From Flavobacterium sp. CF136 (lineage in GTDB: Bacteria; Bacteroidota; Bacteroidia; Flavobacteriales; Flavobacteriaceae), in contig NZ_AKJZ01000019.1 in NCBI RefSeq assembly GCF_000282055.1, positions 8,501 to 48,641 on the forward strand: a stretch of 40,141 nucleotides of DNA, in the 5' to 3' direction. Below the pieces are notes generated by a model. The model worked only from the letters and a program-made list of their open reading frames with translations, was not told the DNA's origin and searched no databases. Shown one piece after another: positions 33,998 to 40,141 of the stretch; position 1 is the first letter of the stretch, and each line of letters opens with the position of its first letter. Both the position numbers and the translations under genes were made by a program.

Positions 33998-34732
33998 ATG
34001 ATTAAATATATTGTAGACAAAACAAAAGATAAAAACTTAAAAGTTATTTGCCAAACTTGTAAAAATACAACGAAACATAAAGTTTTAAATTCTGCTAACG
34101 AAGAAGGAGAAGCTTTTATGCCTGAAGAAGGCTATAATTATTATTGGCAAAATGACTACGAAATAATACAATGTTTAGGTTGTGAAACAATTTCATTTAG
34201 GTCAGAGCATTCTAATTCAGAAGATATGGATTATGAAGAAGGACCATATATTGTTGAGCATATTTTTCCTCAAAGAAACAAAGACACTTGGCATATAAAG
34301 AATTATTATAATGTTCCGCATAATTTGAGAAGAATTTACAGAGAAACTATTGATTGTTATAATGCTGAATGTTTAACTTTGTGTGGTGCAGGAACAAGAG
34401 CTTTGGTTGAAGGAATTTGTAAAGAAAGTGGAATTCTAGATGGTGAAGTAAAAAAAACTAAACCTGATGGTACAATTGAAATAAAAAGAAGTAAAGATTT
34501 ACAAGGAAAAATAAATGGTTTGTTTGAAAAAGGAAAACTTACCGAACAAAATGCAGAAATTTTACATGAACACAGATTTCTAGGTAATACTTCAATTCAC
34601 GAATTATCTGCACCATCAAAAGATGAATTATCACTTGCAATTGAAATAATTGAAAATGTATTTGACACACTATATGAAATCCCTCAAAAAGCACTTGAAT
34701 TAAAACATAAAAGAATGTTGAAAAAAAAATAA
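33998..34732 (+). CDS. DUF4145 protein with N-terminal zinc ribbon
   Basis: A 244-residue protein. Four cysteines form a zinc ribbon: Cys18-x2-Cys21 and Cys59-x2-Cys62. The C-terminal DUF4145 domain (about 115-235) shows LRRIYRETIDCYNAECLTLCGAGTRALVEGICKESGI split over two helices, then KINGLFEKGKLTEQNAEILHEHRFLGNTSIHE. DUF4145 occurs in restriction and other defence-related proteins, often as a helical accessory domain. No nuclease domain is present here, so the function is open. It is a stand-alone gene ending 10 bp before site C. Confidence 0.8.
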   Translation: MIKYIVDKTKDKNLKVICQTCKNTTKHKVLNSANEEGEAFMPEEGYNYYWQNDYEIIQCLGCETISFRSEHSNSEDMDYEEGPYIVEHIFPQRNKDTWHIKNYYNVPHNLRRIYRETIDCYNAECLTLCGAGTRALVEGICKESGILDGEVKKTKPDGTIEIKRSKDLQGKINGLFEKGKLTEQNAEILHEHRFLGNTSIHELSAPSKDELSLAIEIIENVFDTLYEIPQKALELKHKRMLKKK

Positions 34733-34742
34733 ATACTTCTAC

Positions 34743-34857
34743 CAACAGCTACAACGGATTTGGGCAATTGGCTTAATGGAAAGTTGGTTTTGTATTTGGG
34801 AGATTTGGCAAATCCAAATAATGGCCCAAAACCCGCTGTAGTACCCCGAACGTTAGC
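34743..34857. repeat. attC-like palindrome, site C
   Basis: CTACAACGGATTTGGGC (34750-34766) pairs with GCCCAAAACCCGCTGTAG with a bulge and two mismatches. The left end is CCAACAGC and the right end is GTTAGC (34852-34857). The central AAAGTTGGTTTTGTATTTGG matches site B. It starts 10 bp after the DUF4145 stop and finishes 24 bp before the next ATG. Confidence 0.65.
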
Positions 34858-34881
34858 GGAAATGCTTAAATAATCCATGAT

Positions 34882-35694
34882 ATGAAATTATTTCTAACAA
34901 TAATTATTGCAGCAATGCAATTCCTGATTGTGATACTTCCTTTAAAAGGAAAAATGTCAGATGAGAATTTAAGATTTCCTCATTTAACTGGAAAAGGTAA
35001 ATTATTAGTCTTATGTTGTATTATTACACTAATTGCGACAGTTTGGCTTTATTCAAAAGTTGAAAATGACGAAAATACATCAAGACTAAAATTTGAAAGA
35101 GAATTAAAAATTGAATTAAAAAAAGCAAATGATTCTTATACAACAAAAATAGATTCTAGCAATAAAACTACTATTGAGATTTTAGCCAAATATGGCTTGA
35201 AAGTTGACTCTGCACAAACGCGAATAGAAAAGCTTGTCAAAGATTCTACTAATGTTGTGACAAAAATCTATAATAGTGAAGATCCTGAATTTGCTATGTA
35301 TAAAATTGAAACTATAAAACGGACTGCTGACACGCTAAAAATTAAAATATTTTTTACTTCAAATGATGCAACAAGTTATAAAGTAAACTTTAAAATGGAT
35401 ATTGCAATTTTAGATTTGAAAGGCAAACTTAAAATGCTCGTAAAAGACTTCAATATGTTAGCACCAAACCTAACGCTAAGCAAAGACAAAACCATATCTT
35501 ATGATATAGATTTCCCTAAGCCAAATTATCATTCTATTGTATTTAGAATGAAAGGAACATATTATAAGTTTGATAATAAAAAATTTAATTTAGATAGATT
35601 GTACTCATACGAAATAAATAAAGAAACGCCTACATTTGGTGTTCCAAGTAGTTTGAGAAACGATGAAATGAAAGCTTTTTTTCAAAATAAGTAG
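34882..35694 (+). CDS. two-helix membrane protein of unknown function
   Basis: A 270-residue protein. Two hydrophobic helices lie at 1-20 (LFLTIIIAAMQFLIVILPL) and 40-57 (LLVLCCIITLIATVWLYS). A charged, probably coiled segment follows (about 60-135, RLKFERELKIELKKAND, IEKLVKDSTNVVTKIY). The C-terminal beta-rich region (about 140-260) has no recognised domain. The polypeptide after the second helix should lie on one side of the inner membrane. It is AT-rich, stands alone between site C and site D, and so is probably a cassette gene. Confidence 0.75.
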   Translation: MKLFLTIIIAAMQFLIVILPLKGKMSDENLRFPHLTGKGKLLVLCCIITLIATVWLYSKVENDENTSRLKFERELKIELKKANDSYTTKIDSSNKTTIEILAKYGLKVDSAQTRIEKLVKDSTNVVTKIYNSEDPEFAMYKIETIKRTADTLKIKIFFTSNDATSYKVNFKMDIAILDLKGKLKMLVKDFNMLAPNLTLSKDKTISYDIDFPKPNYHSIVFRMKGTYYKFDNKKFNLDRLYSYEINKETPTFGVPSSLRNDEMKAFFQNK

Positions 35695-35709
35695 TAAATA
35701 CGCTAGCAT

Positions 35710-35763
35710 ACAAAGAATGACCTTCTGCTGGCGCGAGCGTCCCGCTCGTGAACACAAAGAATG
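35710..35763. repeat. hairpin flanked by 10-bp direct repeats
   Basis: CGAGCG-TCC-CGCTCG (35734-35748) is flanked on both sides by ACAAAGAATG (35710-35719 and 35754-35763). The direct repeats could be a target duplication or just part of the repeat unit. A degenerate GCTAGC (35702-35707) 8 bp after the preceding stop codon might be a worn attC left end. Confidence 0.55.
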
Positions 35764-35837
35764 GCAGGAATATAAATAATAAAAGAAGGAAAAAATAAAT
35801 TGTGTTTTTATCATTTACGACCTCTTGCTGAATTTAC

Positions 35838-36171
35838 TACTGACAATCCTCGTTTGCCATGATATCTGGTACTCGTTTGCAAAGAGTACCTACGTAAATT
35901 AAAAAATAAATCGTAGCGTTTACAACGCGGTTCAATAAAAACGGAAGTATTTCTTAAAAACAAATACTTCTGTTTTTTATTTTGTAATTGTCTTCCAAAT
36001 TATATATTTGAAGAAAAGAATGTCTCAGAAATATAAATTTGTAGATAGTACGGTTAAAAACTTTTTAAGATCTATATCTGTATAAAGCCGCGTTGCAAAC
36101 GCTTTATTCGCGGTTAAAAAGTAAGTAGGTACTCGTTGCAAACGAGCACCAGAGGGGGTACGTTGGCAGTA
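35838..36171. repeat. 334-bp MITE-like nested palindrome (site D)
   Basis: Two nested inverted pairs are visible: CTGGTACTCG...CCTAC at 35866-35893 against 36125-36152 (26 of 28 bases), and AGCGTTTACAACGCGG at 35915-35930 against 36088-36103 (15 of 16). The outer ends are TACTGACAA and TTGGCAGTA. The centre holds a terminator-like hairpin (GAAGTATTT / AAATACTTC, T-run). No coding frame is present. It finishes with GTTGGC 19 bp before the aminotransferase start, as at the other sites. Confidence 0.65.
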
Positions 36172-36186
36172 ATTTTAAATAAATGT

Positions 36187-37362
36187 ATGGATATTAATAA
36201 AGTAAGAAAAGATACAATAGGATGTACTAATAAAATATTTCTCAATAGTGCAGGATCATCATTGATGCCGAAAATAGTTGTAGAAAAGATGGTCAACTAC
36301 ATCAACCAAGAAGAGCAATTAGGAGGCTACGACACTGCGGATAAAAATCATAGGCAAATTAATGAATTTTATGAAGAGGTTGCCAAGCTTTTAAATTGTC
36401 ACACTTCCAATATTGCTTTTGCTTACAACGCAACTGATGCCTATGCAAAAGCATTATCTAGTATAATATTTAATGAAGGAGACATCATACTCACAACCAC
36501 AGACGATTATGTATCAAACCATATAGCCTTTATTTCTTTACAAAAAAGACTCAATTTAAAAGTAGTAAGAATTAAAAATCTTTCAGACAATGAAATTGAT
36601 TTAGAAGACTTGGAGACTCTCATTAAGAAACACAAACCTAAATTAGTAGCTGTAACACATATTCCCACAAGTTCTGGTTTGATTCAAAACATTGAAGGTG
36701 TTGGCAAAATATGTAAGATGTATGATATTTTGTATCTTGTTGATGCCTGTCAATCTGTAGGACAAATTAGTATTGATGTTCAAAAAATAGGGTGTGATTT
36801 TTTGACAGCTACAGGCAGAAAATTTCTGCGTGGTCCTAGAGGAACTGGGTTCCTATACGTTTCCACTAAAGTTTTAGATAGTAAGCTTACACCACTTTTT
36901 GTAGACCTTAGAGGAGCTCTTTGGACAAATTTTGATGATTTTGAAGTCTCAAAAGATGCTAAGAGATTTGAGCATTGGGAAATGTCTTATAGTTCTTTAG
37001 TTGGCTTGGCTGAAGCTATACGTTATGCAAACTTAATAGGACTAAAAGATATAGAAAAGTATAATTCGCAACTTTCAAATACTCTCAGAGTACAGCTTTC
37101 GGAAAACCCCAAATTAAAAGTTTTAGACAAAGGTAATAGATTAGGCAGCATCATTACATTTTGTAAAACTAATGGAGATACTTCTGAAATTACAAATTTG
37201 CTAAATGAAAATTCGGTGTCTTTTTCCATAAGTAAAAAAGAATATGCTTTAATCGATTTTACAAACAAAAAGATTAACTCTGCTGTTAGATTATCCCCCC
37301 ACTATTTTAATACAAAGGAAGAAATATATAAAATAGTAGAGATATTAACTAAAATAAAATAA
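36187..37362 (+). CDS. class V aminotransferase-like PLP enzyme
   Basis: A PLP-dependent protein of the class V fold, 391 residues. The start is ATG 36187 (MDINKVRKDTIGC). An in-frame ATG at 36136 lies inside the palindromic element and its 17 codons are not protein-like. The family start IFLNSAGSSLMPK, the aspartate of LVDACQSVGQI, and the Schiff-base Lys212 in TGRKFLRGPRGTGFLYV are present. The motif is closest to cysteine-desulfurase-like, C-S lyase or epimerase members. The reaction is unknown. It is a stand-alone gene, followed 7 bp later by site E. Confidence 0.88.
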   Translation: MDINKVRKDTIGCTNKIFLNSAGSSLMPKIVVEKMVNYINQEEQLGGYDTADKNHRQINEFYEEVAKLLNCHTSNIAFAYNATDAYAKALSSIIFNEGDIILTTTDDYVSNHIAFISLQKRLNLKVVRIKNLSDNEIDLEDLETLIKKHKPKLVAVTHIPTSSGLIQNIEGVGKICKMYDILYLVDACQSVGQISIDVQKIGCDFLTATGRKFLRGPRGTGFLYVSTKVLDSKLTPLFVDLRGALWTNFDDFEVSKDAKRFEHWEMSYSSLVGLAEAIRYANLIGLKDIEKYNSQLSNTLRVQLSENPKLKVLDKGNRLGSIITFCKTNGDTSEITNLLNENSVSFSISKKEYALIDFTNKKINSAVRLSPHYFNTKEEIYKIVEILTKIK

Positions 37363-37369
37363 AACTTCT

Positions 37370-37450
37370 GCTAACAGCTAGAGTTTCGTTGGGCTTGAAA
37401 AGCCAACAATGAAACTCCTGTTGAACGGAGTGCTTGATGTAGATGTTAGG
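37370..37450. repeat. attC-like palindrome, site E
   Basis: It begins GCTAACAGC 7 bp after the aminotransferase stop. GAGTTTCGTTGGGCTT pairs with AAGCCAACAATGAAACTC around a 3-nt loop. A long unpaired right spacer follows (about 28 nt) and then GTTAGG (37445-37450). The left and right ends pair as GCTAACA with TGTTAGG. The next gene starts 147 bp later. Confidence 0.6.
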
Positions 37451-37597
37451 GAACTATTGGTATCAACAAAAAAATAGAATTACATAATTATTTAGAACTC
37501 TCTGCTTCCATTTACTTGCAAGTTGTGACTTATAATCTAATTGGCTTCATTGCATAGCCAAAAATTATTTTAATAACAAATACTAAAACTAAACACT

Positions 37598-37933
37598 ATG
37601 TCCCCTTCTGAAATTGTAACTACACAAATTGAGGCTTATAATAAGAGAGATTTAAAAGGTAATATGGAACTTTTTAGTGAAAATTTTCAAATTATACAAT
37701 TTCATGATAAATTTGTTTTAGTTGATGGGAAAGATGCATGTAAAAAAATGTATAAAGACTTATTTGACAACTCACCAAACCTTAAGGCGGAAATTATCAA
37801 TAGAATCAATTATGGCAATATAATAATTTTGCATGAAGTCATTTATGGAAGGTATGGTCAAAAAGAAGGACTTGACCAATTAATCATGTTTGAAATTATA
37901 GAAAACAAAATAGAAAGGATTTATAAATTTTGA
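37598..37933 (+). CDS. NTF2-like / SnoaL-like protein
   Basis: A 111-residue protein of the NTF2-like fold: IVTTQIEAYNKRDLKGNMELF, then FSENFQIIQF, KDACKKMYKDLFDNSP, EIINRINYGNIIILHEVIYGR and LIMFEIIENKIERIYKF, in the order usual for SnoaL-like small proteins. Many such proteins are isomerases or binding proteins, and the activity cannot be inferred. It is an AT-rich single gene of the accessory region. No matching attC-like site was found directly after it, only a REP-type repeat at 38004. Confidence 0.8.
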   Translation: MSPSEIVTTQIEAYNKRDLKGNMELFSENFQIIQFHDKFVLVDGKDACKKMYKDLFDNSPNLKAEIINRINYGNIIILHEVIYGRYGQKEGLDQLIMFEIIENKIERIYKF

Positions 37934-38003
37934 AAATAGCAATATACATCTATCATTAGTTATAGTCTTACTAATAGTGCCGAAATTAAGAATTTAGATA
38001 TTG

Positions 38004-38052
38004 GCGCAAAGGAGACATTTGCGCAGCGCTGAGAAGAACACTTCGAAGAGCG
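38004..38052. repeat. orphan REP-type palindrome
   Basis: GCGCAAA...TTTGCGC hairpin followed by the second hairpin (GCGCTGAGAAG / CTTCGAAGAGCG). It matches the ends of the transposase element at 33760-33813 in orientation and sequence but has no transposase. Confidence 0.8.
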
Positions 38053-38111
38053 GGCGGTAATTATCACAAGAATCAACTACAGTATAAAAAATGACAGTAA
38101 CGATAATTTTT

Positions 38112-39173
38112 ATGAAACGATATTTTAAATTTTTACCATTTGTTTTCTCAGTATTTTTTGTTAGTTATAATTTATATGCACAACAAAAAGAAAATTATAC
38201 TGCCAAAATTGACAGTTTAATTCAACTTACAAATCCAAGAAATTTTAATGGTGTTGTGTTAATAACACAAAAAGGGAAGATAAAGTACTCAAAGGCTTTT
38301 GGCTATTCTGATATTGAAAAGAAAACACCATTGACACTAAAAGACAATTTCAGGATTCAGTCCAATAGTAAACAAATTACAGCAGTTCTAATTTTAAAAG
38401 AGGCTGAGAAAGGAAAAATAGACCTACAAAGACCAATTAGAAAATACTTACCTGATTTGCAGCAAACATGGGCAGATACAGTAACTGTTCATCAATTACT
38501 AAATATGTCTTCTGGAATAGTATCCTTAGAAAAACCATTACGTTTTAAATCTGGAACAGACTTCCATTATAGTAATCCTGCCTATGGATTATTAGGGCGA
38601 CTGATTGAGAAAATAACAGGTAAAAAATTTACTGAAGTAGCCAATAGTCTATTTAAAGACTTAGGAATGAAAAATACCTATTGCTATGAAATAAATAAAA
38701 CCAATCCCAATCTTATTAATGCATATTGGCAGACCAAAGATTCAATTGAGGTAGTTGATTTTAAAAAAATGAATTTTACAGAGGAATCCTGGTCAAACTT
38801 TATTCCTGCCGGAGGCATTATCTCTAATGCAATTGATTTAAATATCTGGGATACAAAACTTCACACGGGTAAAATATTAAAAACAAAATCTTATGAAGCC
38901 ATGGTAAATTCAACAATTGTGGATTCTGATTTTACCTTTAGTGAAACAAAATCAAATTACGGTTATGGTGTTAATATAAACGAAGATAAGCCATATAAAT
39001 ATATTGGTCATGCCGGAAGAGGGATAGGATTTGTAAGTCTCAAATTTTATTTACCAAAAAAGGATTTGGACGTGATTATTTTGGAAAATATTTATAATAG
39101 GGATGTTAATATTGTTTACCATTTTGAAAAAAGCATAAGACAAATTATTATGAATAGTACACTTGTAAAATAA
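38112..39173 (+). CDS. secreted serine hydrolase, beta-lactamase/DD-peptidase family
   Basis: A periplasmic class C beta-lactamase-like hydrolase. I choose ATG 38112 (353 residues), which begins the signal peptide (MKRYFKFLPFVFSVFF...LYAQ). An in-frame ATG at 38091 would add seven residues. The motifs are RIQSNSKQIT (nucleophile Ser, SxxK), HYSNPAYG (YxN) and GHAGRG (HxG in place of KTG), so it is an esterase / DD-peptidase-like member rather than a proven lactamase. It stands alone between two REP-type repeats. Confidence 0.9.
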   Translation: MKRYFKFLPFVFSVFFVSYNLYAQQKENYTAKIDSLIQLTNPRNFNGVVLITQKGKIKYSKAFGYSDIEKKTPLTLKDNFRIQSNSKQITAVLILKEAEKGKIDLQRPIRKYLPDLQQTWADTVTVHQLLNMSSGIVSLEKPLRFKSGTDFHYSNPAYGLLGRLIEKITGKKFTEVANSLFKDLGMKNTYCYEINKTNPNLINAYWQTKDSIEVVDFKKMNFTEESWSNFIPAGGIISNAIDLNIWDTKLHTGKILKTKSYEAMVNSTIVDSDFTFSETKSNYGYGVNINEDKPYKYIGHAGRGIGFVSLKFYLPKKDLDVIILENIYNRDVNIVYHFEKSIRQIIMNSTLVK

Positions 39174-39233
39174 TAACTATCGCCGAAGCCGTTAAAATAA
39201 TGAAATATAGCTTAAGAAGTAAAAACCTCATAA

Positions 39234-39377
39234 CCCGACCGCGCAGATCTACACAATGATAGCGCACCTGTGAAAGACAAAATTGCGGCTTTAACTGAAG
39301 ATTATTATTTTAGTTCAGCACGAAATTATGCAGGTTTAGAAAATGACTTAGAGGTTGTATTGTTAGATTTGTTTTGA
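39234..39377 (+). pseudogene. possible 3' remnant of a gene
   Basis: An open stretch ending TGA at 39377 reads ...APVKDKIAALTEDYYFSS, ARNYAGLENDLEVVLLDLF. The sequence looks protein-like (amphipathic, conserved-looking end) but has no good start and is closed by a stop at 39231. It is probably the C-terminal tail of a deleted gene. The family is not recognised. Confidence 0.35.
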
Positions 39378-39438
39378 TATTTTCAGAAGACAATTGTTTA
39401 TTTACTTTGCGGGCACAGAATGCAATTCTGCGCTATCA

Positions 39439-39492
39439 GAGCAAAGTCAGAGGTATTTGCAGCGCTGAGAAGAACACTTCGAAGAGCGAGTA
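39439..39492. repeat. orphan REP-type palindrome, degenerate
   Basis: The same repeat as at 38004 and 33760, but the first hairpin is damaged (leading GC lost; GGTATTTGC). The second part, GCGCTGAGAAGAACACTTCG, is perfect. Confidence 0.75.
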
Positions 39493-39530
39493 GTTCATAA
39501 AATTTAGCATCTGTACATCAAAGATAAAAG

Positions 39531-39557
39531 AAAAGGCCGTGATTTCTCACGACCTGT
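39531..39557 (-). terminator. terminator of the T9SS protein gene
   Basis: On the minus strand, AGGTCGTGA / TCACGGCCT with a 4-nt loop (one mismatch) is followed by TTTTCTTTT. It lies 22 bp after the stop codon of the gene at 39579. Confidence 0.75.
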
Positions 39558-39578
39558 ATGGAATTCAATAAATGAAAT

Positions 39579-40141
39579 TTATCTTTTAATGACTCTACTT
39601 GTTGCTATTCCTTTAGCAGAAGATATTTTAAACAAATAGGTTCCAGCTTGAAGTTCTTCAATATTGACAGTATTTATTGCACTATTTAAGGATTGATTGA
39701 ACAGCATTTTTCCAGTAATATCAAATACTTGCAAACTAACATTATCAAAATCATTTAATTCGATAGTAGCATTATTTTCAGCTGGGTTAGGATAAATTTT
39801 CAATCCTGAACTTACTTCAAAATCATTGGTTACCAATGTTGTACTTAAGGTGATACAAGGTGAAGTGATGGTACAACCTCCAAAAGTAATTTCTACTTTA
39901 TAATCCCCAACAATGGTAGGTGTATAAGATTGATTCGTTTCACCAACGAGTAGTGTACTAGGACATTGAAACCATTGGTAAGTAGCTCCTGTTTGATTGG
40001 CTGTTAAAATTCCTAAATTCGATGAAACAGTATCGTCTACTAAAGTTCCTGTTCCCTGAATAGCAAAATCGTAGGTGGCTTCATCGCAATCATTCGTAGT
40101 AAAGGTAACTATCGCCGTTCTTGTTCCAGAAGCTGATGGAT
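39579..40141 (-). CDS. T9SS-exported protein, C-terminal part (partial)
   Basis: The frame is open from the window edge (40139) to the stop at 39579, giving 187 codons. Order from the edge: the end of a choice-of-anchor-D-like repeat (IVTFTTNDCDEATYDFAIQG), an Ig-like module (TANQTGATYQWFQCP ... DYKVEITFGGCTITS), and the type A sorting domain (LKIYPNPAENNATIEL, FDITGKMLFNQSL, GTYLFKISS ... VIKR). The protein is exported by the type IX system and retained at the surface or released. The rest lies beyond the window. A TTG at 39836 is internal and not a start. Confidence 0.9.
   Translation of the reverse strand, partial: PSASGTRTAIVTFTTNDCDEATYDFAIQGTGTLVDDTVSSNLGILTANQTGATYQWFQCPSTLLVGETNQSYTPTIVGDYKVEITFGGCTITSPCITLSTTLVTNDFEVSSGLKIYPNPAENNATIELNDFDNVSLQVFDITGKMLFNQSLNSAINTVNIEELQAGTYLFKISSAKGIATSRVIKR

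Noticed and set aside
36136..36186. Upstream start for the aminotransferase
   Set aside because: It lies in the inverted-repeat arm, and the added residues (MQTSTRGGT...) do not belong to the family. The start at 36187 gives the normal N-terminus.
31300..39500. Prophage or conjugative element
   Set aside because: No integrase, structural, replication or transfer gene is visible. The region is built of isolated genes and palindromes.

Overview
The window looks like a chromosomal segment of a Flavobacterium-type member of the Bacteroidota. The DNA is AT-rich, Shine-Dalgarno sites are scarce, and several genes carry TAnnTTTG-type -7 promoter boxes. The gene families fit: a type IX secretion sorting domain, LytTR/LytS pairs, PepSY-like proteins and a glycan-degradation locus. 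No rRNA, tRNA or CRISPR array is visible.

Region 1 (about 1-13.5 kb) is a plant-polysaccharide locus: mannonate dehydratase (uxuA), a secreted GH28 pectinase-like enzyme, a GH51 arabinofuranosidase, a GH29 fucosidase and a GH31 alpha-xylosidase with a PA14-like insert. An AraC-type regulator is divergent from the last two. Between them, on the minus strand, lies a cupin / pirin / isochorismatase-type hydrolase / Crp-Fnr set. Together the sugar enzymes suggest removal of arabinose, fucose and xylose side chains from pectin or xyloglucan, with uronate breakdown through KDG. No SusC/SusD pair is inside the window.

Region 2 (13.5-22.7 kb) is a set of stress and small-protein genes: two duplicated one-helix membrane proteins around a frameshifted gene, DUF72 and Nei-like glycosylase genes, a DUF892 ferritin-like protein, two very acidic proteins, a DUF5661-like protein, a 53-residue DUF1328 membrane protein, a 2H phosphoesterase, and an AraC regulator with an SDR oxidoreductase. 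Region 3 (22.2-31.1 kb) has a PepSY-like protein, a LytTR response regulator with a LytS-type kinase, and a divergent TolC / RND pump / adaptor efflux operon. A palindromic repeat lies inside the 5' end of the TolC gene.

Region 4 (31.1-39.5 kb) is the accessory part and the most interesting. Single plus-strand genes (AbiH-like, a broken AbiTii-like gene, a zinc-ribbon DUF4145 protein, a two-helix membrane protein, a class V aminotransferase-like protein, an NTF2-like protein) are separated by imperfect palindromes. Where these are clearest they start 7-10 nt after a stop codon (GCTAAC-type left end) and finish with GTTAGC/GTTATAGC/GTTGGC, usually 19-40 nt before the next start. This is the layout of an integron cassette array without an integrase in view, built on attC-like sites that have little sequence in common with classical ones. 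A REP-associated tyrosine transposase flanked by mirror-image hairpins has inserted into one cassette, and a 334-bp nested-palindrome element lies in front of another. The window ends in the 3' part of a T9SS-exported protein on the minus strand.

Several palindromic repeat families recur through the window (TGAGCGGAGTCGAAG family, CGTCAGTTCGAGTG family, GCGCAAA/TTTGCGC family).
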